DNA of 64,000 bases from Cryptomeria japonica (taxonomy: Eukaryota > Streptophyta > Pinopsida > Cupressales > Cupressaceae): positions 601,483,644 to 601,547,643 of the forward strand of contig NC_081415.1 of assembly GCF_030272615.1 (NCBI RefSeq), read 5' to 3'. The notes below the pieces were generated by a model. It saw only the letters and a list, made by a program, of their open reading frames with translations, made no database searches and was not told where the DNA came from. Shown piece by piece: positions 12,200-24,161 of the stretch; within the stretch, counting starts at the first letter, position 1, and each line of letters begins with the position of its first letter. Made by a program: the position numbers and the translations under genes.

Positions 12200-12414
12200 T
12201 GTTTGGCATATTTGATGTTAAATATGTGTAAATCAATCTCATTTTGCCAATATGGTGGTTGATTGAAAGAAAATTTTCTTGTTCTGGGTTATTCTGTAAA
12301 TGCAAAATTTTAGAAAAACTCATTATTTTCTGGAAATTATTTAAAGTCACTGTTGAGACCGTGTTTTGCTGGGTACTATTAATTTTTAACAGTAAATTAT
12401 TTATAAATAAATAA

Positions 12415-12488
<74 letters not shown>

Positions 12489-15180
12489 TAAATTATTTAT
12501 AAATAAATAAATAAATATATATATATATATATATATATAATTACCCATGTGGTGGGGAATAAACCCCCACCACGTGGGAGGTAGCATGCTACCATAGGTA
12601 GCATGAGCTACCAAGGGGGCCCACGTGGGTACCCCACCCCCTCTTTTATATTTTTTTAAAAATTGTTTTTTTTTATATATATATTTTTTATCAAAAAAAA
12701 AATATAATAATTTAATATTATTTAAATGTTAATTTTAATAAAGTTTTAATGAAGTTTAAATATGGCAATTAATTAATAATTTATGATTATTTTGTAATTA
12801 ATTAATTGTATAAGTGGCAAATATACATTAATTAATTTTCAAATTCTATTTTATTATTAATGTTGTTATTAATTATTAATTGGTTATATTTTATTAATCG
12901 TAGATTAATAAATATATAGTAATTAATATTTAAATTTTGGTATTTTTTCTATATGTGTGTAAGGAAATAATTTGTCAAGTTGGGAATGGATTATCTATAT
13001 TTGGGTTCCTTATATGTATATATTTCCTTGATCTGTATAGTGTAACTTGGCTCTGGAAAAGATGAATTTGAAGACATTGTTTTTGAGCGAGTATGAGAAT
13101 GATGATTTATTTGTAGAATAAATATCATATTTAGTTGGTTAATGTTTATTTATTTTGTTCATGTGAATTTGGTTTAAAACTCATAATGACGTATTTATGT
13201 ATGTTCGATGCAAATGAACCTTAGTGAGTTAGAAAACCAAGAACAACCTGTACCTAGATGAGGTAGATAACTGTAATCAAACTTAGATAATTTAGAAAAC
13301 TTGATCAACTTTTAATGTTTAAATCAGTATGGAAAAAGATTGTCTCTACCGGTTATTGCCTATGCAAGTTTAAATTTTTGTATTCGCTTTTTCTTAAGTA
13401 ATGGGAAGCCCTTGATTTGTTTGATTGGACCCTATCGTTTGGTTGATTTGGGATACCTGTTTCTGTCCTCGACCTCGAGTTTGGCTATTGTGTTGTGATG
13501 GTGTTGTAACTGGTCATGTTCATTATGCAGGTATCGAACAATGATTTGTGGTTGACCATAGTTGGTTAGGGCTCTAGTTAGAATACCATCAGTTAGTGCA
13601 CCTCATATGAAGTCGTGTTTGACTAAATGGTTGTTTCCTCCATTTTGAACTCTGGTTGCTTGACCTTGTGTATGTCTGGGTTTAGGAGTTCATTGAGTAT
13701 GGTCTAGTGTCGTATGGGAGAGTGGCTTTCGATTGGGGGCCACGCCCAAAGTGGGTGCTAGGTAACCCATCGGAAGTGTGTCTAATAAGTGATAACCTAA
13801 TAGCGTATTAGATAGTCAGTTAATGAATCACTAAGTAAGATAATTGTGCCTCACACATGGGATGAGTGCTAACACAGAGTTGACATGCTGTAAGAAGGCC
13901 TGAAATGGGAAACCATCATTCTTGTCTTCACGGAAGGATGTGTGGGTCCACATGAGGCTTGGATGGGCTAGAGGTTCAGAATAGGTTGCTAGGGTAACCC
14001 AGTGGATGGGGCCGGAACTTATGAAGACCTGCCATGGTAACCATACCAGGTTGTGTGATGACACTTATCCCCTATGTTCGTTGCTATATGGTTGTGTTGT
14101 CTTGATAGGAGCACTTTTGTGGAGTCATCCTGTTTCTTATGCCCTTGTGAGAACCTGATGTCATGCTAGACCTTGGGTTGTGATGACTTAGTTTTTCAGA
14201 TGCTTGAGTGGACCTTTGTATTTGCTTCTATTATGTTCGGTTGGATCCTTTCCTATTCAAGGATCATTTATGTATTTATTTGACCGATATGGTCATTTGT
14301 ATATTGGTTATGTTCGCCTTGATGGTAGGATTGTAAATGATATGAACCTTATATATTCTTAAATTATTTAAAGATTAGAGGGGTCTTGCAGTTGAGCAGA
14401 CCAGGAAATGTAGCCCTCTAGGGGTGAACTCCGATATCAATTTGGTGTTATGTGGTGCTCATGTTCTTATGTTCCTTTTTAGTTTTTAACATGTATGGAT
14501 GGCATTATGTTAGAATGTATGAAGTGGATTAGATGAAATTAATTTTAAATGCATGTGTCTAGGCATCATATTAAAAGCTTAAATTGGATCAAGAAAGAAT
14601 GTAGATTAGAATAATGAAATATATTCAGTTATTGATAATGAAATTAAGTATGCATGGAAATAACTCATTAGTTTCTAATGAAGCTAAAGTATGATATGAA
14701 ATTAGATGCATGGCATATGTTTAATGTAAGATTGAACGTAATGAATGGTTAAAATTTATTGGATGAACCTAATCATGTTAACCATAGCTTTAACTCTAAT
14801 GGATGAACCTCATTATGCCATCTATATTTTAACCTTAATGGATAAACTCATCATGTTACCTAATTTTAACTCTAACGGATGAACGCATCCTATTATCTAC
14901 AAATTTAATTTACTGAACAAACTATATCCATGTTTTAAGTAATAACATGTAATTAAGTTAACCAGCTTAAATGGATCAAATGTCATGAGTTGAGTTAGCT
15001 GTTAAATTAAGTAATCACGTTGGGAAACTCCTTAGGTATTGTTTAGTCTTCTGTTGTGTTATCTGAGCTTTTGATAACTCATTGTATCATTATGTTGTGT
15101 CTTATTTAAAAAAAAAATATTTGCACTCCATTCGTGTGTTTTAGCTTTATCCCTTCGGGGTTTCCTGGCGGGGCATTACA
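12200..15180 (+). repeat. Right arm of the inverted element (LTR-like, plus orientation)
   Basis: It starts TGTTTGGCATATTTGATG and ends CCTGGCGGGGCATTACA, a TG...CA layout like a ~3 kb gypsy LTR. It is the inverted partner of 7965-10954. It includes the (AT)n tracts and a single copy of the 83-bp dyad-rich unit. Confidence 0.85.
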
Positions 15181-15185
15181 TTGTA

Positions 15186-18100
15186 CCTCTCCCTTAGAGT
15201 TTGGTATGGTTTCATGTTATTTTCATATATTTATATGAGTTTCGAAACACTTCTTTTCAGATATACATTATTTTTTTGATCCATTATTACATTTGTGATT
15301 TGAATTTTTCTCATTTAAATTATGTTCATTTAGGGTATTTACTCAAAACATAGGGTAGAACTCCAATTTTGCATTCTATCTCATTAGGATCTTGTAAAAA
15401 CATGAGATTCTAGGGCACACACACTTTTCAATATTACATTGACTATTTGTGGACATGGAAATAACCAAAACAAGGGGTTTGACTAAGGCAAAACCCTATA
15501 TAGCCACCCAAACACCATTTTTCAAGTTGTAGGTGTAGGTAAAAAAATCTGACAAAGTAGTACAAACTTTGAGAAAGCCAATATTTGTAGGTACAAGTCC
15601 GGATCTAGAACAAGGTCTCATATTTCTGGGGCTAAGGTACCCAATTCCTTGGTCCTCTGCATTTTTGGGCATCATTTGGCAGTTCTGCATCTTAGAGCCT
15701 CAACTGACAGATTTTAGAGTTTCAATTCACTACAGTAAGAAGGACCAGAGCACCGAGCACCCTAGTCGAGTTCAATCCGGCTCAATTTTTCTTAACAGGT
15801 GCACATTTGAGTTTTATTTCCCATTATGTAGCTTATATCTCAGTTTCATTTTTTATTTCTCTATTATTTCAGTTTATATCATCAGTTTTGTTTATCTCCT
15901 AAGCTTAGTTTATCATTTGTTTACATTTATCTCATCTCCTCTTCATAGGAGCAAAGGAATATAAACCCTAAAGATATTCCTTGACTCTCTTTCATAAGAG
16001 GAAGTCAAAGTGAATCATCTCCTTAGGCTCTTTCATATTCTAATGTGTGAATGAGAGTGGGATTAGGTCTTAGCTTATCCAATTCCCCTTTCATCCTACA
16101 CAATAATGTATATCTATTGTAAAAAATCCCTTCAATTTTGGTCAAAAGTGTATCATCCTTCATCAAGAATCCCTTTCATCTAACAATAGGAGGAAGGTAG
16201 GCATTCTTGTTCTTCTTTTGTTCTTTTGATAGAAGATGTTATGTTTTTTCAAGCACTCTTCTTAAGAGGTCAATGTCTTTGAGGAAAGTTATCTTCTCCT
16301 CCAAGGATCTATTTACACTTGTTGCAAGATATCTCTTTTTCAACTATCTTATCCTTGCTTGTAAGAGGGTAATAGCATGTAAACCTTAGTCACACTTTTA
16401 TAAATGAAGTGGCCAACACAACTAAAACTTTTTAACTTCGACCACATAAAAGTGACATTTCTAAATTGAATTTGAAAATGATGTAGACTAATGAAATATA
16501 GAAATATCGATGAAATCTATGTTTGTAATTTATTTATTTATTTATTTTTTTAAATTGATATATTTTTATATATTCAAAGACCAATTTTTTATTGCTGAAA
16601 AATGTTGAGAATCAGGAGTTAATGTTAGCATCACCAAAAAATCAAAACAAACTTATTTTTTCTGATTTTAATTTTCCAAATAGATGACACATATATACAA
16701 TGCTAAAAAAAAGAAAAATTCAATTTTGATGTATATTTTTCTCATAATAAAATTTTTAAGTACAACATAGCTAAATTTTTAGCTTTCATTCGGCGTCACC
16801 CTTTGTCTTTTAAATTTATCAAAAAATAAATAAATTATACTCTTTGGAGAATATTCCCTCATCTAGTGAAAAATATATTTTGTAATTTTTTTTAATATCA
16901 TTTAATAATTTTTTTAAATGTCAAATCAACCTCTTTCTGAACATAAAAAACCTACTTGGAATGTTTAAAAAATAAAATATATCAAAATTAATCAATTCAT
17001 AGAAAAAATTAATGTCTAGATTCTTGACTTTGAGCTCTATAAAAGGGTATTTTTCAATTTTTGTAAGAAAATATTTTTCCTAAATAAAAATATAGCAGAA
17101 GTGGAAAGTTTTGGAAATGCAGAGGACATGGTGATTTGGCTACCACATTACATGACACATAGATAGTTTGGCCGAACTAGGTTTGATCGAGCTAGGTTCG
17201 ACTGAAATTATTGCTTTGAAAATAGGTTTGAATGAACCAATTTTTGTTGAACTTATTGTGCCATTTAGGCACCATGTGGCCGCTACATAGGTTCAATCAA
17301 ACCTAATTTAGCCAAAATTATTCAGTTGGCCTCAAGTTTAACACAATAGTGTTATTTAGCCCAAGAGTATTATGTCTTTAACTTGGATTTATAAACTTTT
17401 TTTTTCTAAAAGGATATCTCCTTGGTGAAAGGTGGGTATCCTTTTTTTAGCTTCTTTAAGACATCAACATAGGGCTATGTTGACATCTTAAGGGGGGGTG
17501 GGGGAGCATACATATCACTCTCTTTGTACTATATTCTTGTAATGTCTTAAATGGGGTGTTCATTCTTGAAACTAGAGAAAACATACTCTTACATAAGATT
17601 CTTCATGCTTGAAACCTAACATAACATTGATATATATCTTAAATAGGGTGTATATTCTTGAAACCAAAGCAAACAAACTCTTACATGAGATGTTCCTAAT
17701 ACCAGAAACACATTTACATTTTCATTTCATCTCTTATACAAGATGCTTAACACCTAAAACTAGACATCACTTGCACACATTCACAAAGGTAAGTGGAATT
17801 AGCAAAAAATAGCTAGAGTATTCCTACTCTCATTCCCAACATGGATCACCTAGAAAAACACATCTAGAATCTGTACCCATGTCCTCTCTCATCCTTCTTC
17901 TCATGGATCTCCTACAAAAACACATCTAAAATATGTATCCATGTTTTCTCTCTTTCTTCTCATCAGCTCATAGATTTACTATTTGTAGTTCATGGATGAT
18001 GTGTTCTCTTGCTCTTTTTATGTGATCACTTGTGTTTTTGAGATGACATTTTCAAGAATGATATTAGTGATTGAGACATTTTTTGATATCAAGGTCTCTT

Positions 18101-18533
18101 CAGCTAGTTGACTTGAGGACTTGTTTTTGGTTTTTAGCTTAGAATTGTGCCTTTTTTCTTTTTATCTTTGTTTGCCTTTGTTTGTCCATGTTTGCCTTTT
18201 ATTGTCTTGTTTTGTGTTCCCTTGCATATGATTGAGTGAGTGATGATCCTAAGATTGGGGTCTTGGTTCCTCAAAATTAGTGATGTCTTATCTCCTTGTG
18301 ACTATGCTCCTAATTTCTCCTCTCTTTTATCTTCTCATCTACTTTACCGTGAGTATTTGCACATGCTCATACTATCATTAAAATGGGGGATAAATATAGT
18401 TTTGTGAATTATCATTGGGCCAATTTATACCTCAAGCTTGTGCCCCTACTTTAGTGTGTCCTATCCTCATCACCTATCTAGGTCCATTTTGTGCTTATTC
18501 TCTAGTTCTAATGCCATGAACACCCACTGATGG
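15186..18533. other. No gene seen
   Basis: AT-rich non-coding sequence, probably old LTR-element debris. A purine run aagggggggtggggg at about 17491 resembles a polypurine tract next to an LTR start, and gggggataaat near 18385 is LTR-like, but no paired LTR or coding domain could be matched. The open frames at 15496-15964, 16207-16389 and 17609-17812 are short and without recognisable domains. Confidence 0.5.
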
Positions 18534-19867
18534 TGTTGGATATTTTTGAGATGTTTGTTGGAATGGTGTTTTATTATTGATGTCAATATATTATTCTATG
18601 TATTTCAGTTTTGTAGTCATATTAAATAAGTTGGTTTGGCTAGTGTGTTTCAGTTGAGTTGCTACGGATTAAAGGGTTTTGAGATAAGTATTTCTAGTTG
18701 ATTTAACAAATTTTTTAGTGGTTCACATGATGATTTTATTGAGTTGTATGGTCTTGTTTTGTGATTGGTCTTTTAGTTGTTCATGTTATTCGATATTCTG
18801 ATTTTTGCTCCATACTGTTCCAGAATTACAATATCTTGGTTTGCGGATTTTGCCCAGTGTTTTGGAAGTTCTAGTGTTTCCTAAATTTATATGGTTTTTG
18901 ATTTGGATGTTTGAAAGCATATCTTTCAGTTTGAAAGTTAGTTGAGTTAGTGTTCTTGAGGTTCAGTATAATGATGATGAAGATTCTAGTAAGTTGTGAT
19001 GTTGTGGTAATTCACGATGCTTGTGGATATTTCTAGATTTTGTTCTATTTGTGTTGGTGGTCCGCTTTGATCATTGTGTAGATTGGCAATGTTTCTCTTG
19101 GTCTGATAGTTTTCTTCATGTTATGTGACTTTCGTGTTGGTTGTGGTGTGTTGAGGAAGTTCAAGGCATAATTATTGGAGGTGTTTCATGTTTGCGATGG
19201 TGATTTGGGTCCATTCTATGTCTTAGCCAACATTGTTTTTGTTTGCATATTTCATTGTAGCATGTGTGGTCATATTTTATAATTTACATTGTGGGTTGAG
19301 CTGACTTTGAAATATAGGTTGATGATTTGTATAAAATGATATAATTTTTGTTTTTGTGGAATCTGCAAGTGTGTGTAAAGTGCGAATTAAGATTTGATCT
19401 TTCAGTAGCAGAAGAGAAGTGCGAGAGAAGTGTTGTAGAGCAGTATATGAGATTAACCAGAACTGTAACTGGGCATTAGGAGATTTTATTCTGTCATTTC
19501 ATGATTTTTTAGATATAATCCATAACTTTTTGTAAGAAAATGAGTCTTCCCCAAGGTTCTAGCCCTTTTTTTTATTGTAATTTGAGCAGTGAGCTCTAAG
19601 CAGTGTGCCTGAATGCATGTGCATTCCCCATTGTAATATTTCATATACTTCTAGCTAGATATCATCTTATTGTGGGTAGGTTTTGACCATGTTTTTTACC
19701 TTAACTAGGTTTTCCACGTCAAAAATATTGGTGTTATGTGTGTTATTGACATGGTGTTGATTTGTGCTTTAACTCTTAATTATCAGATTTGAGTTTAATT
19801 TTAAGTTGTATAAATTTTTGTGCAAACTTATTCAACCCCCCTCTCAGTTTTCTACCTATTTCTAACA
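18534..19867 (+). mobile_element. Copia-type 5' LTR
   Basis: A TGTTGGATATTTTTGAGATG...CTATTTCTAACA segment of 1,334 bp, followed at once by a primer-binding-site-like sequence and a gag start, which marks it as a 5' LTR in plus orientation. It is homologous to 6111-7442. Its end carries the ttcaacccccctctcagttttcta signature seen in the other LTRs of this window. Confidence 0.8.
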
Positions 19868-19869
19868 AG

Positions 19870-19882
19870 TAGTATTAGAGGT
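19870..19882 (+). other. Primer-binding site (initiator Met tRNA type, degenerate)
   Basis: tagtattagaggt differs at three positions from the TGGTATCAGAGCT sequence complementary to plant initiator methionine tRNA, and it lies two bases after the LTR end. This is the standard primer of plant copia elements. Confidence 0.7.
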
Positions 19883-19955
19883 AAATCCTCCTGAAGAAGC
19901 TTGACTGCTTGAGGAGATCTGGGATGGAAACCTACACTTATAAGAAGGATAACTG

Positions 19956-20055
19956 AGGTTTGATGGAATGAACTACTCTTTATGGAAGAACCAGATGGAG
20001 TGTCACTTATGATGCATTGATGAAGACTATTGGAGGATTACAAATAATGTGTATA
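19956..20055 (+). pseudogene. Copia gag N-terminal fragment, interrupted
   Basis: The plus-strand frame from 19956 reads RFDGMNYSLWKNQMECHL, a TGA, then CIDEDYWRITNNVY. This matches the start of copia Gag, where an F-D-G-x-N-(Y/F)-x-x-W-K motif opens the protein and an E/D-x-x-W-x-I motif follows ~25 residues later. The frame breaks off at 20056, where a CACTA-type terminus begins. No further gag-pol of this element is present downstream. Confidence 0.7.
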
Positions 20056-20460
20056 CACTAGTACATTCAGGTCAAAATTTCAACGACAAATCGTCAGAAT
20101 TCTGACAAAATTTCATCGCACTACTGACAAAAAAAGCTGTCAAAAACTTTGTGTCAGAAGTTCTGACTATCCTTGTGGTCATCACAATTCTGACATCACC
20201 TCCAACCTTTCTAACGACTGCAATGGATGCTCATACCCCGACAGAATACCGTCGTGATCTCGACCTACCGTCAGAATTCTTACACCAAAGGGTAAAATTC
20301 TGACAGAGGAGTGTCGTCAGATGCACAGCATCCTCGTCAGAACTCTCCCGGAGACCATCGTACGATGGTCTCCGGGAGAGTTCCGACGAGGATGCTGTGC
20401 ATCTGACGACACTCCTCTGTCAGAATTTTACCCTTTGGTGTCGGAATCCTGATGGTAGGC
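20056..20460 (+). mobile_element. CACTA-like element end with GTCAGA repeats
   Basis: The gag fragment is cut by CACTAGTACATTCAGG. Over the next 400 bp, repeats of GTCAGAATTCTGAC, TCTGAC and GTCAGA occur in both orientations. A CACTA terminus followed by many short subterminal repeats is the expected layout for the CACTA superfamily. I could not find a matching ...TAGTG end with the three-base duplication ATA downstream, so this is only one end or a truncated copy. Confidence 0.45.
20264..20459. repeat. 196-bp near-perfect palindrome
   Basis: The dyad centre lies between 20361 and 20362 (catcgt|acgatg). The 98-bp arms pair with few mismatches and no loop. The arm text includes tctccgggagagtt, gaggatgctgtgcatctgac and actcctctgtcagaatttta. 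As RNA or single-stranded DNA it would form one long hairpin. Confidence 0.9.
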
Positions 20461-20499
20461 TGATTTTTTAGAAAAAAATTTTTATAGAAAAAGATTGAC

Positions 20500-20690
20500 A
20501 TTGGTATCTCTCTTCTATCTCTCTTCTCTATCCCTCTCTACTATCTCTCTTCTCTCTCCCCTCTCTAGGTCTCTTTCTCCATCCCTCTCTTCTTCTCTAT
20601 CTCTACTTCTCTTTCTCTACCCTCTCTAGGTCATTATCTCTTCCTCTCACCCTCTCTCTCTCTCTCTCACCTCTATAGGTCTCACCTTCC
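20500..20690. repeat. Polypyrimidine (CT-rich) tract
   Basis: Repeated tctctcttctctatccctctc-type units on the plus strand. Low complexity and non-coding. Confidence 0.85.
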
Positions 20691-20869
20691 ATTCCTCCAC
20701 CATTACCCATGTTGTCAAGTTGCAAGATATTTCCCAAAGTACTTGGTTGCTAGGGTTGATTTTCTTAAGTGTTGGAGTCAAAGTTGGATGAGACCTGCAT
20801 GATTAAGCTGTATTAAGTGATCAAGTCACCAAGATCTCAATTGTAAACATGACTAGGTTCTAGGGTTTT

Positions 20870-21660
20870 ATGGTAGCATAGGTCAAGATTGAGGTATGGT
20901 GATCAAAAATTACCTTCCAATGACAAAAGACATCCAAATGATGAAAAATGAAGGCGATGAACTCATAGAAGTTTGGAGGAGATAATTTGACTAAGTTAAA
21001 ATTTTGTTTAAGTCATGGTCATGGTCATGATACTAGCTTGCTCATCAAGAGCAATTTGTGTGAATGAACCCTAGAAATATGCCCATGCTAGAGAAGCAAG
21101 AATTCCAATAAAACCTAAGGAAATGATAGTAAGGGTTCAAAATTAAAGAATTCGGGTACAAAAAATAAAATTTGGCTAAGTCGAGATGTTGCTCAAGGAT
21201 GACCTAAATCATGGAGTGTAAATCAATCATGAAACATGAGAATGGATAGGTCTTGACCCAAGCAATGTAAGTCCCCCTTGTGATTCCAACAGATATCACA
21301 TCAGAATCATTGAGTCTATCTACAATATAAAGTCAAGACCTAACTATTGGAATCTTGGAGTCATCCCATTTGATCACATAGTTTAACACTTGGGAGGATT
21401 TTGTTCAAGAGAGGATAGAATACTTAGTATTTTATTTTGTGTTGCATAGTGCATAAAAAACACATCATCAGAAACCATTGAAAGTTTTGGTTAAAGCCTT
21501 CAAATCACAATCTCTACGAGAAGCTATCAAGAGTGCCCAGAATTTGGAAACTTTAGTATCCAAGAACATAATTCATAAGGCACCACTTTTAGAGCAACCA
21601 AAGAAGCCTATCAATGTAATATTTTATTTACCTTGGATATGTTTTATCCTAAGTGTGATA
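20870..21660 (+). pseudogene. Decayed Ty3/gypsy gag remnant
   Basis: In broken plus-strand frames there is NEGDELIEVWRR near 20950, followed by a SHGHGHDTSLL-like segment in another frame. An open stretch at 21478-21672 reads KSQSLREAIKSAQNLETLVS. The E-x-x-x-x-x-W-x-R segment and the later (T/S)LxEAIxxAQxLE segment are features of the gypsy Gag core and its C-terminal part. Several stops and frame changes intervene. No zinc knuckle, protease or reverse transcriptase follows. Confidence 0.45.
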
Positions 21661-21875
21661 TTCCACTATTAAAAAGCTTAATTAGGTAATATTTTTTCTT
21701 AGGTAGAATAAGATAATGAGTTGCACATTCTCCTTCTTTGATTGAGATTCTACCTTTTCCTTGTCACAAATTTGGAAACTTGGATAAGCAATTTCTTTTT
21801 TTTGGTTTTCTACCTCTTCATGATCCTCATGGATTTGGAATCTTGGAAGATATATATTGTAGGTTTTTCCTCGAT
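21612..21875 (+). repeat. LTR-like direct repeat, left copy (pairs with 51703-51962)
   Basis: Shared phrases in order on both copies include caatgta, ggatatgttttatc, gataatga-ttgcacattctcct, aatttggaaacttggata, ttttggttttctac/tctc and cctcatggat. The copies lie on either side of the nested retrotransposon block in the same orientation and have diverged considerably. Confidence 0.65.
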
Positions 21876-21879
21876 TAAC

Positions 21880-22638
21880 ATATCAAATTAAAATATTGTG
21901 AGCTTTCATATCTTAACATACCAAGGGCCTAAGTTTGGGGATGATAGGGGGATGATGAAGGGGGCGGGGTGGGATGCAAATATATATACAACTTAAAAAA
22001 TTAATTATAAAAGGATGTGTATAGAATAAGTATAACAACTGTAAATAAAACTTTGCCACACTATGTAAATTTTACAATAAACATTAAAAATATGTCAATG
22101 ATTGCATTGAAATTTGAACATTAACAATGGTGGTAGAGTTTTGGAACTTTGGGAACAAACTAAGAATAAGTATAAGAATTGCAGATGAAACTTTGGCATA
22201 CTAAGTGTTTAAACTAGTCAACATAAAAAAAATGGAAACGATTGCATTAACAATAAGAATGGTGGGTAGAGGTTTGGGGTCAATGGGTAGTGCCCCTTGT
22301 GGGCGGTTTGGGGCAGAGCCCCCATCAAGGTTAGGGGGCATTGCAAAACCTTTAATACGGATGACATTTTCATAATAATTTCACCATTTTTGTTTAGAAT
22401 TGGAGTTTCTAATTGGGGGCCATGGGAGACTCATAGGCATCCTCAAGATAGTCAAGAGACTCCTTGGAGTCCCTAGGACATCCCTAAGTGGTGCGGCAAG
22501 GGGATGTTTCCCCAAGTATTGCATCCTGAAAAAATAGGGATTTTGGAGGGGGGGAAGGCGTCCCCATGTTTCAATGGTTTCAAAAGATTCTAAGTTTTTT
22601 TTATATCTTGTCATAACAAAATATACTCCTCTTGCAAC
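21880..22638. other. No gene seen; left flank of the nested block
   Basis: Non-coding. It contains G-rich phrases (gatagggggatgatgaagggggcggggtggg near 21945, and gggcggtttggggcagagccccc near 22300) that look like LTR debris but have no partner in the window. The minus-strand open frame 22381-22797 runs into the LTR at 22644 and is not supported. Confidence 0.5.
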
Positions 22639-22643
22639 CTTGG
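22639..22643. other. Target-site duplication CTTGG (left copy)
   Basis: Matches 49934-49938 exactly. It defines the outer limits of the 27.3 kb nested insertion. Confidence 0.9.
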
Positions 22644-23802
22644 TGTTAGGCCCAATATGGAAAGCTAATGTACTAAGAGGGGAGGGGTGAATCAGTACTC
22701 CAAAACCTTTCTTCAATAATAACCTTACTGTTATGCATAAACAGAATAGTGCAGTAACATAAAATAAAGTTAAAACAAACAGATAACAATCATACATGAT
22801 TCACTCCATAACACATATTTTGGTTATGCAGAAACTCTTGGTTAGAGAGAAAAACTACGGTGGGGATGGCACCCACAACTTCACTACTGCAATAATAAAG
22901 ATTACTCAGTTAGAGATACATTTAGCTATTTCTGATAGCTTACCCTATTAGGAGTAACAAGATCTGTTAGATCTACCTTGCTAAAGGATTTTACAATATT
23001 AATCTGAATGCAACACCTGGTTAGAGGCTTTACAATTTATAGACTTGGTTAGAGTCTTTTATCCTATTAAAGGTTTCTCTTTCAACTTCACAATATTATG
23101 ATAAAATCATTACAAATATCTGCAACTTTACATCTGAAATGTTATAGCAGATTCTATGTGCTCAGAATAAGATTACCTTGCTTATAGCATACCTCGGTAA
23201 CCCATATTTTAACTCGTTAAACCCTTTTGTTTACTCTGTTCTTTGACTATTCTCTGATGACCTTCTCGGTGACCTCTCTATGTCTCTATAATAGTCTTTC
23301 TTCATACACGCACTCTCCTCTTTTACTTTCTTCCCATGCTATATATATAGATCTCTTAAAACAGTGATCTAATTCATTGCTTTGATATTACAAACAAGAT
23401 TCCTCGAATGAATAACTAAACAAAATATTTCATTGGTTAGATTGACCTTGCAATCATACGCAATCTTGTAGTGCAATTTCCAATGTAATAACGGTTAGAT
23501 GTGCCTCGATCTTGTAACACGTTTTCATGTGCATGTCCAGGTTCAATGTGTCTAGTAACATGTTTCACTCGGTGAATATCAACTCGGTGTGTTAACTTTA
23601 CTGCTTGATATCCATAAAAAGATACTCAGTAAACAGCTCGGTGAATACTGCATTCTGTGACTGCTTTCTTCTGTAACCAACTAGACTGTTCATATCGACT
23701 TCTCTATGTTTACCGACTACATGATTCGATAATGCTAACCGACTAGAATATATAGTATGACTTTGAATATAAAAACTGATGGAAATTTGATAAGTAGTAA
23801 CA
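22644..23802 (-). repeat. 3' LTR of the non-autonomous element
   Basis: 1,159 bp, nearly identical over its length to 48773-49933 (1,161 bp). Its minus-strand 3' end has ctgattcacccctcccctctt, the pyrimidine signature shared with the copia-type LTRs at 1504, 3270, 6111 and 18534. Confidence 0.92.
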
Positions 23803-23814
23803 ATCTCCCCTTTT
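23803..23814 (-). other. Polypurine tract
   Basis: AAAAGGGGAGAT on the minus strand, directly before the 3' LTR start TGTTACTAC. This is the expected plus-strand primer site of reverse transcription. Confidence 0.85.
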
Positions 23815-24161
23815 GACATCAGTTGAGATGTTTGACAAAAACTACTTTCAAAGTCATTACTCAAAAATCTATATACTTTGCAAAATAACTACACTTGACA
23901 ATATATACAATAGTCAATGAAATAGTATATGCAGATATACTCCCCTTATCATTATTCTGTACATAACTCTGAATTTTGCATGCTCAGTTATGTTCTATGC
24001 TTGTGTGCTCTGATTGCTCTATATATTCTACTCAGTATACTCCCCTTGTATACAATACTCAAAAATTGTGTTACCAAAACTGTATCACTCTCCAAATATA
24101 GTATTATTCCCCCTATGTAGTATTATAATATTACTCCCTCTTTTTGACAAACATCAAAAAC

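Larger units (their letters stand above)
7965..15180. mobile_element. 7.2 kb element with ~3 kb inverted LTR-like ends
   Basis: The left end starts TGTAAGCCCTACCAGGAAAC. The right end, read on the minus strand, starts TGTAATGCCCCGCCAGGAAAC. The two arms stay homologous in inverted orientation for ~3 kb (7965-10954 against 12200-15180) around a 1.24 kb non-repeated middle. The flanks are TTGTA at 7960-7964 and TTGTA at 15181-15185, a perfect 5-bp duplication. The outer ends resemble the 3' ends of gypsy LTRs (...GGCGGGGCATTACA), so each arm looks like an LTR facing outward. Ordinary LTR elements have direct, not inverted, LTRs. No transposase, gag or pol was found inside. It could be a rearranged LTR element that integrated with palindromic LTRs, or a foldback-type element with very long terminal inverted repeats. 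Confidence 0.75.

Noticed and set aside
10549-12614. Open frames with Tyr-Ile repeats (10549-10761 plus, 12066-12614 minus)
   Set aside because: They are products of the (AT)n tracts inside the inverted repeat arms. No domain, and the surrounding sequence is LTR-like and non-coding.
6111-19867. A single element bounded by the two homologous LTRs at 6111 and 18534
   Set aside because: The right LTR is followed by its own primer-binding site and gag, so it is a 5' LTR of another element, and no shared target duplication flanks the pair.
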